NCBI RefSeq assembly: GCF_022627575.1
Contig: NZ_JADEYQ010000012.1
Coordinates: 35,314 to 99,313, forward strand
DNA from: Sphingobacterium rhinopitheci
Lineage (GTDB): Bacteria; Bacteroidota; Bacteroidia; Sphingobacteriales; Sphingobacteriaceae
Direction: 5' to 3'
Length of the DNA stretch: 64,000 bases
Below are positions 1-9,599 of this stretch, piece after piece. The translations under genes were made by a program, and so were the position numbers. Under the pieces are notes generated by a model. That model had not been told where the DNA came from and made no database searches. It saw only the letters and a program-made list of their open reading frames with translations. Numbering within the stretch: position 1 is the stretch's first letter; each line of letters begins with the position of its first letter.

Positions 1-277
1 CCGTTTCAGATTCTTCAACAGCCTTACGTGCAGATTCTTCCGCTTTTTTATCACCTTTGGCAACAGCGTCAGCTAAGTCAGCCTTCGCCTTATCATAGTT
101 GCTTTGAGCCGTAGCAATAGCCTCATCAGTAGCTTGACTAGTTTGTTCAATAGAAGAATCAATTGTCTCACCTACTGTTACTTCACCATCATTATTTTTA
201 TCTTCTGAAGGCGTGCTATTACATGATGCTAAAACTAAAACCGAAGCTAGCGTAGCGAATAATACATTTCTTTTCAT
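1..277 (-). CDS. Lipoprotein, partial (C-terminus outside window)
   Basis: The frame is open from an ATG at 277 to the left edge, so only about the first 92 residues are present. The N-terminus is a lipoprotein signal with the lipobox LASC, so the mature protein probably starts at Cys19 and is membrane-anchored on the periplasmic side. The visible mature part is acidic and Ala/Glu/Lys-rich, with a low-complexity helical stretch (ADLADAVAKGDKKAEE) that suggests a coiled coil. No family is recognised. It lies downstream of folD on the same strand with 64 nt between them, so co-transcription is possible but not shown. Confidence 0.75.
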   Translation of the reverse strand, partial: MKRNVLFATLASVLVLASCNSTPSEDKNNDGEVTVGETIDSSIEQTSQATDEAIATAQSNYDKAKADLADAVAKGDKKAEESARKAVEESET

Positions 278-341
278 AGTGCTAAAGTTATATTTAAAAT
301 TAATATTGTTTGTATAAACAAATTTAATGCCAAGCAATCAA

Positions 342-1229
342 CTAAGACTTAGGATAAATAGTTCCTTTAGCCGCTTCTAAGGTGTTTTTTAACAAACCTA
401 CAATAGTCATCAAACCTACACCACCTGGTACCGGAGTAATCCAAGAAGCTTTTTTAGAAACTTCCTCAAAATCTACATCACCATATAACTTAAATCCAGA
501 TTTAGTCTCTGACGAATTTTCTCTATTGATACCTACATCAATCACAATAGCTCCATCTTTAACCATATCCGCTGTAACGAAATTTTTCTTACCAATAGCA
601 GCAACAACAAGATCAGCACGTAACACCTCTGTTTTTAAATCTTTGGTACGGCTATGCGTCAATGTTACAGTACAGTTACCAGGGTTGCTATTGCGAGCAA
701 GCAATATACTCATTGGAGAACCTACGATATTACTACGTCCTACTACTACAGCATGCATACCTGCAGTGTCGATACCATAATGATCTAACATCAACATGAT
801 ACCATAAGGTGTTGCAGGAATAAAACAAGGCAGATTGCGTTGCATACGACCAAGATTTATAGGATGGAAACCATCTACATCTTTACGCACATCGATAGCC
901 TCAGTAACACGCTCTGGATCAATATGCTTAGGTAACGGTAACTGAACAATTAAACCATCAATACTATCGTCTTTATTGATCTCTTGAATCTTAGCAATTA
1001 GTTCTTCTTCTGTGACTGTATCATCATAACGAATGTTTGTAGACTCAAAGCCTACCAACTCACAATTACGCATTTTACTAGCTACATAAGTTTCGCTACC
1101 CCCATCGTTACCGACCAAAATAGCCACTAAATGAGGTTTACGACCTGCAGAAGCAGTGAATGCTGCTGCTTCGATCTTTATATCCTCTTTTATCTTTGCT
1201 GATACTTCTTTACCGTCTAAAAGTTTCAT
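342..1229 (-). CDS. folD: Bifunctional methylenetetrahydrofolate dehydrogenase/cyclohydrolase FolD
   Basis: FolD is a cytoplasmic enzyme that converts 5,10-methylene-THF to 10-formyl-THF through NADP-dependent dehydrogenase and cyclohydrolase steps, supplying one-carbon units for purines and formyl-Met-tRNA. At 295 residues it has the usual length. The catalytic YxxxK motif is visible as Y48-V-A-S-K52, followed by the conserved DGFHP segment and the nucleotide-binding stretch VVGRSNIVGSP. The C-terminal PVPGGVGLMT signature is intact. It starts 29 nt after lepA on the same strand, so lepA-folD may be one transcript. Both halves of the fold look intact, and I see no reason for another assignment. 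Confidence 0.97.
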   Translation of the reverse strand: MKLLDGKEVSAKIKEDIKIEAAAFTASAGRKPHLVAILVGNDGGSETYVASKMRNCELVGFESTNIRYDDTVTEEELIAKIQEINKDDSIDGLIVQLPLPKHIDPERVTEAIDVRKDVDGFHPINLGRMQRNLPCFIPATPYGIMLMLDHYGIDTAGMHAVVVGRSNIVGSPMSILLARNSNPGNCTVTLTHSRTKDLKTEVLRADLVVAAIGKKNFVTADMVKDGAIVIDVGINRENSSETKSGFKLYGDVDFEEVSKKASWITPVPGGVGLMTIVGLLKNTLEAAKGTIYPKS

Positions 1230-1258
1230 TACTTTATATATATAGGTTTATTTAAATA

Positions 1259-3049
1259 TTAGTCTAATTTTAATACAGCCATAAACGCCGATTGCGGTAT
1301 CTCTACATTACCTACTTGACGCATACGTTTTTTACCTTTCTTCTGTTTCTCTAATAACTTACGCTTACGCGAAATATCACCACCATAACATTTTGCTGTT
1401 ACATCCTTACGTAATGCAGAGATGGTTTCACGCGCAATAATCTTGGCGCCAATAGATGCTTGGATACGGATTTCGAATTGTTGACGTGGTAATAATTCCT
1501 TCAACTTTTCACATATCTTTTTACCAAAATCATATGCATTACTGCGGTGAATCAATGATGATAATGCATCCACAGGCTCATCATTCAAACGAATATCTAA
1601 CCTTACCAAATCCGATTGGCGGTAGCCAATTTGATGGTAATCAAAAGAAGCATAACCTTTAGAAATAGTTTTTAATTTGTCGTAAAAATCAAATACAATC
1701 TCACCCATTGGCATTTCAAATACCAATTCAACACGATCTGACGTTAAATAAGATTGATTGATAATAACCCCTCTTTTTTGGATACATAAAGACATTACTG
1801 GACCTACGAACTCCGCTTTAGTGATAATGTTTGCCTTAATATAAGGCTCTTCAATAGCGCTTAATTTGGAAGGATCTGGTAAGTCAGAAGGATTATGAAC
1901 CGTCACTTCTTCGTTGTCCTTAGACAAAAATGCTAAATAAGATACATTGGGTACCGTCGTAATCACCGTCATATTGAACTCACGCTCTAGACGCTCTTGG
2001 ATAATCTCCATGTGTAGCATACCTAAGAAACCACAACGGAAACCAAAACCTAATGCTGCTGATGACTCAGGCTCAAATACTAAGGAAGCGTCATTCAATT
2101 GTAGACGATGCATCGATTCACGTAACTCTTCGTAATCCTCTGTATCTACAGGATATATACCCGCAAATACCATTGGTTTTACCTCTTCAAAACCTTGAAT
2201 TGCAGATTCACATGGACGGTCTTTTTGGGTGATGGTATCTCCTACTTTTACTTCACGTGCTTCTTTGACACCTGAAATAATATAGCCTACGTCTCCCGTT
2301 TTAATAACTTGTTTAGGTAGTTGATTCAACTTCAATGTACCAACTTCATCCGCATAATATTCTTTACCCGTTGCGACAAACTTAACTCTATCACCTTTAC
2401 GAATTTCGCCGTTCACCACTTTAAAGTAAGCCATGATACCGCGGAAAGAATTATAAACAGAGTCAAAAATTAATGCTTGCAATGGTGCCTCAGGATCTCC
2501 AACTGGAGCAGGTACACGCTCTACAATAGCACGTAAAATATCTGGAATACCCAATCCTGTTTTACCAGACGCTGGAATAATGTCTTCACGTTTGCCACCG
2601 ATTAAATCTACAATTTGATCTTTCACTTCTTCTGGCATAGCACCCGGTAAGTCCATCTTATTTAAGATAGGGATAATCTCCAAATCATGCTCCATCGCTA
2701 AGTATAAATTGGAAATGGTCTGTGCTTGGATACCTTGAGAAGCATCAACAATCAATAATGCACCCTCGCAAGCAGCGATAGATCGAGAAACTTCATACGA
2801 AAAATCGACGTGCCCAGGGGTATCAATAAGGTTAAATATATAGTGTTGACCATCTTGAATATAATCCATTTGGATAGCATGACTTTTGATAGTGATACCT
2901 CGTTCACGCTCCAAGTCCATATTATCCAACAACTGCGCTTGCGCTTCACGTTGTGTGATGGTATTGGTGTATTCTAATAATCTATCCGCCAGGGTACTTT
3001 TACCATGGTCAATGTGTGCGATAATACAAAAATTACGTATATGCTTCAT
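1259..3049 (-). CDS. lepA: Elongation factor 4 (LepA)
   Basis: LepA is a ribosome-associated translational GTPase related to EF-G, linked to back-translocation and to initiation or subunit biogenesis under stress. The protein has 596 residues, the normal LepA length. The G1 motif AHIDHGKST lies at residues 11-19, G3 DTPGH near residue 77 and G4 NKMD near residue 130. The LepA-specific C-terminus is basic and complete, with the [15 protein letters not shown] region followed by a lysine-rich stretch. The ATG at 3049 gives the canonical [12 protein letters not shown] start. It lies upstream of folD on the same strand. Confidence 0.97.
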   Translation of the reverse strand: MKHIRNFCIIAHIDHGKSTLADRLLEYTNTITQREAQAQLLDNMDLERERGITIKSHAIQMDYIQDGQHYIFNLIDTPGHVDFSYEVSRSIAACEGALLIVDASQGIQAQTISNLYLAMEHDLEIIPILNKMDLPGAMPEEVKDQIVDLIGGKREDIIPASGKTGLGIPDILRAIVERVPAPVGDPEAPLQALIFDSVYNSFRGIMAYFKVVNGEIRKGDRVKFVATGKEYYADEVGTLKLNQLPKQVIKTGDVGYIISGVKEAREVKVGDTITQKDRPCESAIQGFEEVKPMVFAGIYPVDTEDYEELRESMHRLQLNDASLVFEPESSAALGFGFRCGFLGMLHMEIIQERLEREFNMTVITTVPNVSYLAFLSKDNEEVTVHNPSDLPDPSKLSAIEEPYIKANIITKAEFVGPVMSLCIQKRGVIINQSYLTSDRVELVFEMPMGEIVFDFYDKLKTISKGYASFDYHQIGYRQSDLVRLDIRLNDEPVDALSSLIHRSNAYDFGKKICEKLKELLPRQQFEIRIQASIGAKIIARETISALRKDVTAKCYGGDISRKRKLLEKQKKGKKRMRQVGNVEIPQSAFMAVLKLD

Positions 3050-3206
3050 ACAGGTTTTATGCCTTCAATTTAAACGGCAAATATACTGTATTTTAATGAA
3101 GAATTCGCTAGTTATTATTATATAGTAGGGCCAAAAATACACCGAAGCACCAGCAAATTTGATAGATTTACCCTAGATCTGATGAATAAAGGATAACATC
3201 AGGCAC

Positions 3207-3241
3207 AAAAAAAAGCTGGCTTTACAAGAAAGCCAGCTTTT
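3207..3241 (-). terminator. Rho-independent terminator of fbaA
   Basis: A 13-bp perfect inverted repeat (AAAAGCTGGCTTT at 3211-3223 and its complement at 3229-3241, 5-nt loop) is followed on the minus strand by a T run (A run 3207-3214 on the plus strand). It begins 23 nt after the aldolase stop codon. Confidence 0.85.
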
Positions 3242-3263
3242 CAATTGTAATAAATACAATATA

Positions 3264-4343
3264 TTATAATTTGCTATTTGCGTCGATAGCATTTAATTCT
3301 TCAAATGCTTGCGTCAAACGAGCAACGAAAGCTTCCTCACCTTTACGTAACCAAACGCGTGGATCGTAGTATTTTTTGTTAGGAGAATCTTCGCCTTCTG
3401 GATTACCAATTTGAGATTGCAAGTAATCGTGATTTTTAGCTTCATAAGCACGAACACCATCCCACATAGCCCATTGCATATCTGTATCGATATTCATTTT
3501 GATAGCACCATATGAAATTGCTTCAGCAATCTCTTCAGGTGATGAGCCCGAACCACCGTGGAAAACGAAGTTAACAGGTTTTTCTGCTGTCAAGTTGAAT
3601 TTCTCGCGGATATATTCTTGCGAGTTATGTAAGATTACAGGTTGCAATTTTACGTTACCTGGTTTGTATACACCGTGCACATTACCAAATGCTGCAGCTA
3701 CCGTAAATTTGTCTGATACTTTAGACAATTCTTCAAAAGCATAAGCTACTTCTTCTGGTTGAGTATATAATTTAGAGCTATCAACATCAGAGTTGTCCAC
3801 ACCATCTTCTTCACCACCCGTAACACCTAATTCGATTTCAACTGTCATACCTAGAGGCTTCATGCGTGCTAAATATTTAGCAGAGATTTCGATATTTTCT
3901 TCCAAAGGCTCTTCTGATAAATCTAACATATGGGAAGAGAACAATGGCTTGCCATGTTGTGCAAAGAATTTTTCACCAGCATCTAAAAGACCATCAATCC
4001 AAGGTAATAACTTTTTAGCGGCGTGATCTGTATGTAAAATAACAGCAACACCATAGTGCTCAGCTAATAAATGTACGTGTTGCGCTGCAGAAACTGCACC
4101 TAATACACATGCTTTTAAATTATCGTTATTTAATGTTTTACCTGCATAAAACTGTGCACCACCATTTGATAATTGGATGATCACAGGAGAGTTAGCAGCT
4201 TTAGCAGTTTCTAATACAGCATTAATTGAGTTTGTACCAATAACGTTTACAGCTGGAAGGGCAAATTTATGTTTCTTTGCTACTTCAAATAACTCTTGAA
4301 CTTGATCGCCAGTTAATACACCTTTAAAATCTTTTAGGCTCAT
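3264..4343 (-). CDS. fbaA: Class II fructose-bisphosphate aldolase
   Basis: This is a zinc-dependent cytoplasmic aldolase interconverting fructose-1,6-bisphosphate with dihydroxyacetone phosphate and glyceraldehyde-3-phosphate. At 359 residues it matches the long class IIA form (E. coli FbaA type). The catalytic/zinc region is ILHTDHAAKK with D106 and H107, and the phosphate-binding VFHGGSGSS segment lies in the C-terminal half with NIDTDMQWA after it. The gene is monocistronic with its own terminator. It is divergent from a Spx/YffB-like gene across 159 nt that contain a strong dyad and a plausible promoter (see separate entries). Confidence 0.96.
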   Translation of the reverse strand: MSLKDFKGVLTGDQVQELFEVAKKHKFALPAVNVIGTNSINAVLETAKAANSPVIIQLSNGGAQFYAGKTLNNDNLKACVLGAVSAAQHVHLLAEHYGVAVILHTDHAAKKLLPWIDGLLDAGEKFFAQHGKPLFSSHMLDLSEEPLEENIEISAKYLARMKPLGMTVEIELGVTGGEEDGVDNSDVDSSKLYTQPEEVAYAFEELSKVSDKFTVAAAFGNVHGVYKPGNVKLQPVILHNSQEYIREKFNLTAEKPVNFVFHGGSGSSPEEIAEAISYGAIKMNIDTDMQWAMWDGVRAYEAKNHDYLQSQIGNPEGEDSPNKKYYDPRVWLRKGEEAFVARLTQAFEELNAIDANSKL

Positions 4344-4387
4344 GATTATATTCTTTTTAAAATTTTGTTTTATAAGCCTAAAGATAG

Positions 4388-4421
4388 CATTATTTTTAAA
4401 TAAAACAAAAAGTATAGTGTA
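4388..4421 (-). promoter_or_regulatory. Putative fbaA promoter
   Basis: Read on the minus strand, a -33-like TTTTTG is followed after about 19 nt by TATCTTTA, close to the Bacteroidota -7 consensus TAnnTTTG, and the fbaA ATG lies a few tens of nt downstream. This is a motif match only, with no transcription start data. Confidence 0.4.
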
Positions 4422-4435
4422 TTTTGTACACTATA
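4413..4435. promoter_or_regulatory. Dyad (possible operator) in the fbaA/YffB-like divergent region
   Basis: This is a perfect 9-bp inverted repeat, TATAGTGTA, a TTTTG spacer, then TACACTATA. It lies just upstream of the putative fbaA -33 element. The core TAGTGTA-N5-TACACTA closely resembles a dyad upstream of galT (43106-43136), which suggests a shared regulator. The regulator is unknown. Confidence 0.45.
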
Positions 4436-4502
4436 TAAATAATAGAGTATCTTCATCCATTTACAAAGAACTTTATTATTTTTATAAGAAATATACAGGA
4501 TT

Positions 4503-4856
4503 ATGTTAGAAGTATACGGCATTAAAAATTGCAACACAGTAAAAAAAGCCTTAGATTGGTTGACTACAAATGGAATAGCTTACAATTTTCATGATTATAA
4601 AAAAGAACCTGTAACACTAGCTAAATTACAGGAGTGGCAAACATTGACGCCTTGGGAATCTTTAGTAAACAAGAAAGGCACTACCTGGAAAAAACTAAGC
4701 CCTGAAGAACAAGCTGCTGTCATCGACGCGAATTCTGCAAATGTTGTTTTATTAAAAAACAACAGCATGATTAAAAGACCTATAATCGAATTGGGCGATA
4801 CTATTATAATAGGTTTTGACGAAAATATCTACATTGAAAAAATAAATAAAAGCTAA
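4503..4856 (+). CDS. ArsC/Spx/YffB-like thioredoxin-fold protein
   Basis: A 117-residue member of the ArsC/Spx/YffB superfamily. The N-terminus, [12 protein letters not shown], carries a single active-site Cys (C10) in the position and context seen in YffB, and the IKRPII segment near residue 92 is the family's conserved Arg-Pro motif. Family members include glutathione-dependent arsenate reductases and redox-sensing Spx proteins; YffB itself has no settled function. The chromosomal arsenate reductase of this window is elsewhere (9599-10030), so arsenate reduction is not the obvious role. The stop codon overlaps the next start by one base (TAATG), implying coupling to the peptidase gene. Confidence 0.85.
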   Translation: MLEVYGIKNCNTVKKALDWLTTNGIAYNFHDYKKEPVTLAKLQEWQTLTPWESLVNKKGTTWKKLSPEEQAAVIDANSANVVLLKNNSMIKRPIIELGDTIIIGFDENIYIEKINKS

Positions 4857-6805
4857 TGAATAAGATCTTTAGAAGTATTTTACTAGCGAGTTTAACCATG
4901 CTTTCCCTGCATAGTATGGCGCAACAAAAGAGTGAATACAATTACTTGGAAGCATTTGGTCCTAATTTTTACAGCTATAATGGTAACGAATACCGTTCAG
5001 CAAGCGGTAAACCAGGCCCTGCCTATTGGCAAAATGCAGCGAGCTATACTATCAAAGCTAAATTGGATGACAAACTAGACCGCATCACGGGTACAGTACA
5101 AATGGTATACACCAATAATAGCCCTGAAGATCTTGACTTTATATGGTTACAACTGGATCAAAACCTATTCAACAAAGACTCTAGAGGTCAAGCGACCATC
5201 CCATTGACAGACAGTAGATATGGAAGCTCCTCACCTACTTTTGAAGGAGGATACAAATTAACAAATGTAAAAGTTAACAATACGGAAAATACAAACGCTA
5301 TTATTACGGATACACGGATGCGTATCGACCTCGACAATCCGATCAAGGCCAAAGGTGGACAGGTAACAATAGCTTTAGATTTTGAATTTGCAATACCCGA
5401 ATATGGCGCAGACCGTACAGGGATATTGACCAGAGCGGATGGCAAAATATACGCTGTCGCACAATGGTATCCTCGTGTAGCAGTATTTGATGATGTATTA
5501 GGATGGAATACCCAGCCATATACAGGGCCTGGCGAATTTTATTGTGAATTTGGAGATTATAATGTAGAGATCACAGCTCCAGCAAATCATATTGTTGTCT
5601 TTGGTGGTGAACTATTGAACCCCGAAGAAGTGTGGACTAGCACACAGCTTGAACGTTATAATAGAGCAAAACAATCTAACGAAACAGTCATAATACGTTC
5701 CGAAAAAGAAGTTACGCAAAAATCATCACGCCCAAATAAAAAAGAACTTACTTGGAAGTATAAACTGAATAATGCGCGCGATGTAGCTTGGGCTTCCTCC
5801 TCTGCTTTTATCATCGATGCCGCTAAAATAACCCTTCCTTCGGGTAGAACATCGCTTGCGATGTCGGCATATTCCAAAGAAAGCAATGGTGGGAATGCTT
5901 GGGAAAGATCAACAGAATATACGAAAGCATCTATTGAACATTACTCTAAAAAATGGTTTGAATACCCATACCCAGTGGCTGTAAATGTAGCTTCTAATGT
6001 AGGTGGAATGGAATACCCTGCTATTTCGTTCTGTGGCCACAATGCTAAAGCAGCAAATCTTTGGGGCGTAACGGACCACGAATTTGGTCACAATTGGTTC
6101 CCTATGATCGTAGGTAGCAATGAACGACTACATGGCTGGATGGATGAGGGATTCAATACCTTTATCAACGATATATCTACGCAAGCCTTTAATAAAGGCG
6201 AGTATAGTATGAAGTATGGCAATAAAAATAGCCTTACCCAAGCATTATTCAACCCAGCACTTGAACCCGTGATGAGTAGCCCACAGAATATGAAAGAGAG
6301 GAACATCGGCTATTTGGTATATTATAAGCCTGCCTATGCGCTCCAATTATTGCGTGAGGAGATCATTGGCAAAGAAAGATTTGACAAAGCTTTCCGTCAA
6401 TATATTGTGAATTGGGCATACAAGCACCCTACCCCAAATGATTTCTTCCGTACCATAGAAAATGAAACTGGCGAAAATTTAAACTGGTTTTGGCGTGGAA
6501 TGTTCCAACACAATTGGCAGATGGATCAAGAATTGTCAGAAGTAAGGTACATAGAATTGGATCCTAAAAAAGGAGTGCTAATTACCGTTCAGAATCTAGG
6601 TAAGCTACCGATGCCAATTGTAGTTGAATTGACTTCAGTGACCGGTAAGAAAACAACCGTAAAACTCCCTGTAGAAATATGGGAACGAAACAAATCATGG
6701 ACTTTTAAGGTTAATACCACAGAAGAATTGACGGAGGTAAAATTAGACCCAAAAAACATATATCCAGACAACAACCCTGAAAATAATATTTGGAAATCAA
6801 AATAG
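4856..6805 (+). CDS. Exported M1-family zinc metallopeptidase
   Basis: A 649-residue aminopeptidase-like protein of the M1 (gluzincin) family. A signal peptide ends near MAQQ, so it is exported, probably to the periplasm or outer membrane. The zinc site is complete: H408-E409-F-G-H412, with the third ligand E431 eighteen residues later in WMDEGFNTF. The substrate-binding GAMEN-like motif appears as [11 protein letters not shown] upstream. The N-terminal part (about residues 40-260) is the M1 beta-saddle domain. Exported M1 enzymes of this type in Bacteroidota probably trim peptides for uptake; specificity cannot be read from the sequence. It is translationally coupled to the preceding gene and is followed after 1 nt by the next. 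Confidence 0.92.
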   Translation: MNKIFRSILLASLTMLSLHSMAQQKSEYNYLEAFGPNFYSYNGNEYRSASGKPGPAYWQNAASYTIKAKLDDKLDRITGTVQMVYTNNSPEDLDFIWLQLDQNLFNKDSRGQATIPLTDSRYGSSSPTFEGGYKLTNVKVNNTENTNAIITDTRMRIDLDNPIKAKGGQVTIALDFEFAIPEYGADRTGILTRADGKIYAVAQWYPRVAVFDDVLGWNTQPYTGPGEFYCEFGDYNVEITAPANHIVVFGGELLNPEEVWTSTQLERYNRAKQSNETVIIRSEKEVTQKSSRPNKKELTWKYKLNNARDVAWASSSAFIIDAAKITLPSGRTSLAMSAYSKESNGGNAWERSTEYTKASIEHYSKKWFEYPYPVAVNVASNVGGMEYPAISFCGHNAKAANLWGVTDHEFGHNWFPMIVGSNERLHGWMDEGFNTFINDISTQAFNKGEYSMKYGNKNSLTQALFNPALEPVMSSPQNMKERNIGYLVYYKPAYALQLLREEIIGKERFDKAFRQYIVNWAYKHPTPNDFFRTIENETGENLNWFWRGMFQHNWQMDQELSEVRYIELDPKKGVLITVQNLGKLPMPIVVELTSVTGKKTTVKLPVEIWERNKSWTFKVNTTEELTEVKLDPKNIYPDNNPENNIWKSK

Positions 6806-6806
6806 C

Positions 6807-7487
6807 ATGAAAAAACACCTTAAATACACGTTCCTAGTAGTACTATTACTTTGCAGTACCCAATGGGCACAAGCGCAAGTAATAAAAGGCTACGTATATG
6901 AGCTGATCAGTAGTGATCCTATATGGAACGCTACCATTAAAAATAGCCGTACCAACGAGACTGTCAATACAGCCAAAAATGGGGCTTTCAATATCCCTGG
7001 AAAAATAAACGATTATTTGATTATCTCCTCGGCAGGATATGTAACAGATACTATCTTCTATTACGAAGATGCTGTCCGCCGTATCTACCTTAATAGAGAT
7101 GCTAAAATGTTAACAATAGATGAGGTAATAATAAAGCGTCTTACTGATAGCCGATTGGCATATGAAATTGCAAAAGCTAAAAATGAAGGTAAAGCTGTTG
7201 ATGCTTCGCAATATCAAGGCGGATTACGTATATCACCTTCACGCTTATTCAGCAAAAAAGCAAAAGAAGCACGCGCTAACTTGGCTTTACTAGAAGCTGA
7301 GCAACAAATGCGTAATGTGGACCGTGTCTTCACAACACAACTCATTGCTTCATTGACCCCATTGGATCAGGATGAAATCGCTCTTTTTAGAGACCGCTTC
7401 AGACCTTCCCTAGATTTTATTCAAACAGCATCACCTGAAGCTTTAAAAGCATATATCTCGGATTCATACCAAAAATTCAAAAAATAA
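6807..7487 (+). CDS. Exported protein with carboxypeptidase-regulatory-like domain
   Basis: A 226-residue exported protein whose signal peptide ends at AQA-Q. Residues about 25-105 look like a carboxypeptidase-regulatory-like (CarboxypepD_reg) beta-sandwich: it opens with VIKGYVYE and has a NGAFNIPGKINDYLIISSAGY core. The rest is helical, charged and without recognised motifs. No catalytic residues are apparent. It directly follows the M1 peptidase gene and precedes a strong terminator, so it closes a three-gene unit. Its role is unknown; attachment or interaction at the cell surface is only a guess from the domain type. Confidence 0.8.
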   Translation: MKKHLKYTFLVVLLLCSTQWAQAQVIKGYVYELISSDPIWNATIKNSRTNETVNTAKNGAFNIPGKINDYLIISSAGYVTDTIFYYEDAVRRIYLNRDAKMLTIDEVIIKRLTDSRLAYEIAKAKNEGKAVDASQYQGGLRISPSRLFSKKAKEARANLALLEAEQQMRNVDRVFTTQLIASLTPLDQDEIALFRDRFRPSLDFIQTASPEALKAYISDSYQKFKK

Positions 7488-7523
7488 ATTAAGGTATAAT
7501 TCAATGCTTATTGAATTTATAAG

Positions 7524-7556
7524 AGCTTTGGACAAACGGGTCCAAAGCTTTTTTTT
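7524..7556 (+). terminator. Rho-independent terminator
   Basis: A 9-bp perfect stem (AGCTTTGGA at 7524-7532 with TCCAAAGCT at 7541-7549, 8-nt loop) is followed by eight Ts. It lies 37 nt after the stop of the preceding gene and ends the YffB-like/M1/exported-protein unit. Confidence 0.9.
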
Positions 7557-7689
7557 ATACTATTAATACATACAATTGCCAATAAAAATGCTATTTTCTA
7601 TATATAGCATAGTATAGAAATAGGACTTTAGAAACACTCATGCTTATGTAAAAAAGTAGCAATAATTTTTTGAATACAAATCTTTATTG

Positions 7690-7705
7690 TAATATTGCAA
7701 TATTA
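7690..7705. promoter_or_regulatory. Probable ArsR operator upstream of arsR
   Basis: This is a perfect 16-bp palindrome, TAATATTG-CAATATTA, eleven nt upstream of the arsR ATG. The first half (TAATATTG) also resembles a -7 promoter element with a TTG about 17 nt upstream, so a bound repressor would block the promoter. Autoregulation by ArsR is inferred from its position and symmetry. Confidence 0.7.
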
Positions 7706-7716
7706 AATACAACAAT

Positions 7717-8043
7717 ATGGGAGCTACTAAAACAGAACATTTTACCGACAAACAAAACCAAATAGCGACAATTGCTAAAGCTTTGGGCCATCCCGCTAGA
7801 ATTGCCATTATTGAGTATCTGATGAAAGTGAATGCATGTATTTGTGGAGATATTGTAAATGAACTTCCCCTAGCCCAACCCACCGTTTCGCAACACCTCA
7901 AAGAATTGAAAAACGCCGGTATAATAAAAGGAAATATTGAGGGTAATGCCATTTGTTACTGTATAGATGAAAAAACAATTGAGATTTTAAATACTTATTT
8001 CTTCCATATCGTACAATCGGTATCAAAAAATAAATGCTGTTAA
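7717..8043 (+). CDS. arsR: ArsR-family transcriptional repressor
   Basis: A 108-residue winged-helix repressor of the ArsR/SmtB family. The recognition helix region is TVSQHLKELKNAGII. The metalloid-sensing motif is NACICGDIV, corresponding to the CxC site of ArsR proteins that bind As(III)/Sb(III) (family knowledge). The C-terminus ends in an unusual Cys-Cys pair that could add a ligand. A 16-bp palindrome lies just upstream and a related site follows the gene (8064-8078), fitting autoregulation and control of the downstream DUF6428, acr3 and arsC genes. The stop lies inside the longest possible frame of the next gene, but the better start of that gene is at 8103. Confidence 0.93.
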   Translation: MGATKTEHFTDKQNQIATIAKALGHPARIAIIEYLMKVNACICGDIVNELPLAQPTVSQHLKELKNAGIIKGNIEGNAICYCIDEKTIEILNTYFFHIVQSVSKNKCC

Positions 8044-8063
8044 GCATTTTTTCCACCCCAACT

Positions 8064-8078
8064 ATATCGCAATATTGC
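8064..8078. promoter_or_regulatory. Second ArsR-like operator between arsR and the DUF6428 gene
   Basis: The sequence ATATCGCAATATTGC matches the core of the upstream palindrome (ATATTGCAATAT) with one mismatch and contains the 10-bp palindrome GCAATATTGC. It lies 24 nt upstream of the DUF6428 start, so ArsR may bind at two places. Confidence 0.45.
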
Positions 8079-8102
8079 ATTATAACTATAATTAAATATA
8101 AA

Positions 8103-8561
8103 ATGAAACTATCCGAAGTAAAACAAATTTTACCAACATTAGAGAATGTTGAATTTCAATTAGAGAATGGCACATTTGTACCAGAGCACTTCCACGTAAC
8201 AGAAGTAGGCGTCATCCACAAAAAATTTATCGATTGCGGTGGAGTGATACGTTCCGAAAATGTAGTGAACTTCCAATTGTGGAATGCTGACGACTATGAG
8301 CACCGCTTGAAGCCCAACAAATTGCTGCATATCATCCAACTTTCGGAAGAGCAATTAGCTATTGGAGATTTTGAAATTGAAGTAGAGTATCAACAGGATA
8401 CAATAGGGAAATATAGCTTGGAGTTCAATGGTAAATCATTTGTTTTGAAAAATAAAACTACGGCCTGTCTAGCTGAAGATGCCTGTGGAATCCCCTCTCA
8501 AAAGCCAAAAATAAAACTATCTACGCTAAATACCTGTTCTCCTAATTCAGGATGTTGCTAA
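8103..8561 (+). CDS. DUF6428-family protein of the arsenic operon
   Basis: A 152-residue soluble protein that I recognise as the DUF6428 type found in ars operons of Bacteroidota; its biochemical role is not established to my knowledge. The chosen start is the ATG at 8103 (MKLSEVKQIL), because the longer frame from 8034 overlaps arsR and lacks similarity. The central part is rich in beta structure with histidines (PEHFHVTEVG). Cysteines cluster at the C-terminus: TACLAEDACG and the final NTCSPNSGCC. A thiol-rich tail in an ars operon suggests As(III) binding or delivery to the pump; this is inference. It sits 6 nt before acr3. Confidence 0.82.
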   Translation: MKLSEVKQILPTLENVEFQLENGTFVPEHFHVTEVGVIHKKFIDCGGVIRSENVVNFQLWNADDYEHRLKPNKLLHIIQLSEEQLAIGDFEIEVEYQQDTIGKYSLEFNGKSFVLKNKTTACLAEDACGIPSQKPKIKLSTLNTCSPNSGCC

Positions 8562-8567
8562 ATTAAT

Positions 8568-9599
8568 ATGCACCCAAAATTAAAATTTATAGATCGATAC
8601 CTTACGCTATGGATATTTATAGCGATGGCATTAGGTATTTTTTTGGGAAATTGTTTCCCTCAGCTTTCGACGATCAACGATTCCCTAACTATAGGCTCTA
8701 CAAATATACTGTTGGCGGTAGGCTTGCTATTAATGATGTATCCACCACTCGCCAAAGTGGATTATTCACTACTGCCTATCGCATGGAAAGATAAAAAGGT
8801 TCTTTCCGTTTCATTGGTCCTCAATTGGGTTGTAGGTCCTGTTTTAATGTTCCTTTTGGCAGTTATTTTCCTTAGAGACAGCCCTGATTATATGATAGGC
8901 CTGATTTTAATTGGATTGGCACGATGCATTGCGATGGTACTTGTATGGAATGATTTAGGAAAAGGGAATCGAGAATATGGCGCTTTATTAGTTGCGTTAA
9001 ATAGTATTTTTCAACTTCTATTTTATAGCTTATTTGTATGGTTATTTATCAATGTATTACCTCGTCAATTAGGAATTGGCAGCTTTGATATTAGCGTCTC
9101 CATGCTGGATATTGCACATAGTGTTTTACTTTATCTAGGGCTTCCATTTTTTGCCGGTTTTATCTCACGCTACATTTTAGTGAAGCGAAAGGGCAAAGAT
9201 TGGTATCAACATCATTTTATACCCACCATATCGCCTATCACATTATACGCATTGTTGTTCACCATCGTACTGATGTTTAGCTTGAAAGGTGACAAAATAA
9301 TTGAGTTACCCTTGGATGTTCTTAAAGTAGCTATTCCCTTGATTATTTATTTCGTACTCATGTTTTTTGTCAGCTTCTTTGTAAACAGGTCACTACACAT
9401 CCCTTATGACAAGAATGCTGCTATTTCATTCACTGCAACAGGCAACAATTTTGAACTAGCCATAGCAGTTGCAATAGCTGTATTTGGTATACATTCGCCA
9501 CAAGCATTTGTTGGCGTTATAGGTCCATTAATAGAAGTTCCCGTATTGATTTTACTGGTAAAAGTAAGCTTATATCTAAAGCAAAAATTCTATAAATAA
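8568..9599 (+). CDS. acr3: Acr3-type arsenite efflux permease
   Basis: A 343-residue inner-membrane transporter of the ACR3 (BART superfamily) type with about ten hydrophobic segments; it extrudes As(III) from the cytoplasm. The signature [15 protein letters not shown] contains the conserved Cys essential in this family. The length is normal. The gene is sandwiched between the DUF6428 gene and arsC, with its stop overlapping the arsC start by one nucleotide (TAATG). No ArsA ATPase is nearby, as is usual for Acr3 systems. Expression probably follows ArsR control. Confidence 0.95.
   Translation: MHPKLKFIDRYLTLWIFIAMALGIFLGNCFPQLSTINDSLTIGSTNILLAVGLLLMMYPPLAKVDYSLLPIAWKDKKVLSVSLVLNWVVGPVLMFLLAVIFLRDSPDYMIGLILIGLARCIAMVLVWNDLGKGNREYGALLVALNSIFQLLFYSLFVWLFINVLPRQLGIGSFDISVSMLDIAHSVLLYLGLPFFAGFISRYILVKRKGKDWYQHHFIPTISPITLYALLFTIVLMFSLKGDKIIELPLDVLKVAIPLIIYFVLMFFVSFFVNRSLHIPYDKNAAISFTATGNNFELAIAVAIAVFGIHSPQAFVGVIGPLIEVPVLILLVKVSLYLKQKFYK

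Noticed and set aside
382..780. Long plus-strand frame opposite folD
   Set aside because: It is a shadow of folD in antisense; folD has complete motifs and the antisense product matches no family.
4503..4856. Naming the YffB-like protein arsenate reductase
   Set aside because: The superfamily includes ArsC, but the N-terminal motif matches YffB, and a proper thioredoxin-type arsC is in the ars operon.
8034..8561. Longer start for the DUF6428 gene
   Set aside because: It would overlap the end of arsR and add 23 residues unlike the family; the ATG at 8103 gives the recognised N-terminus.
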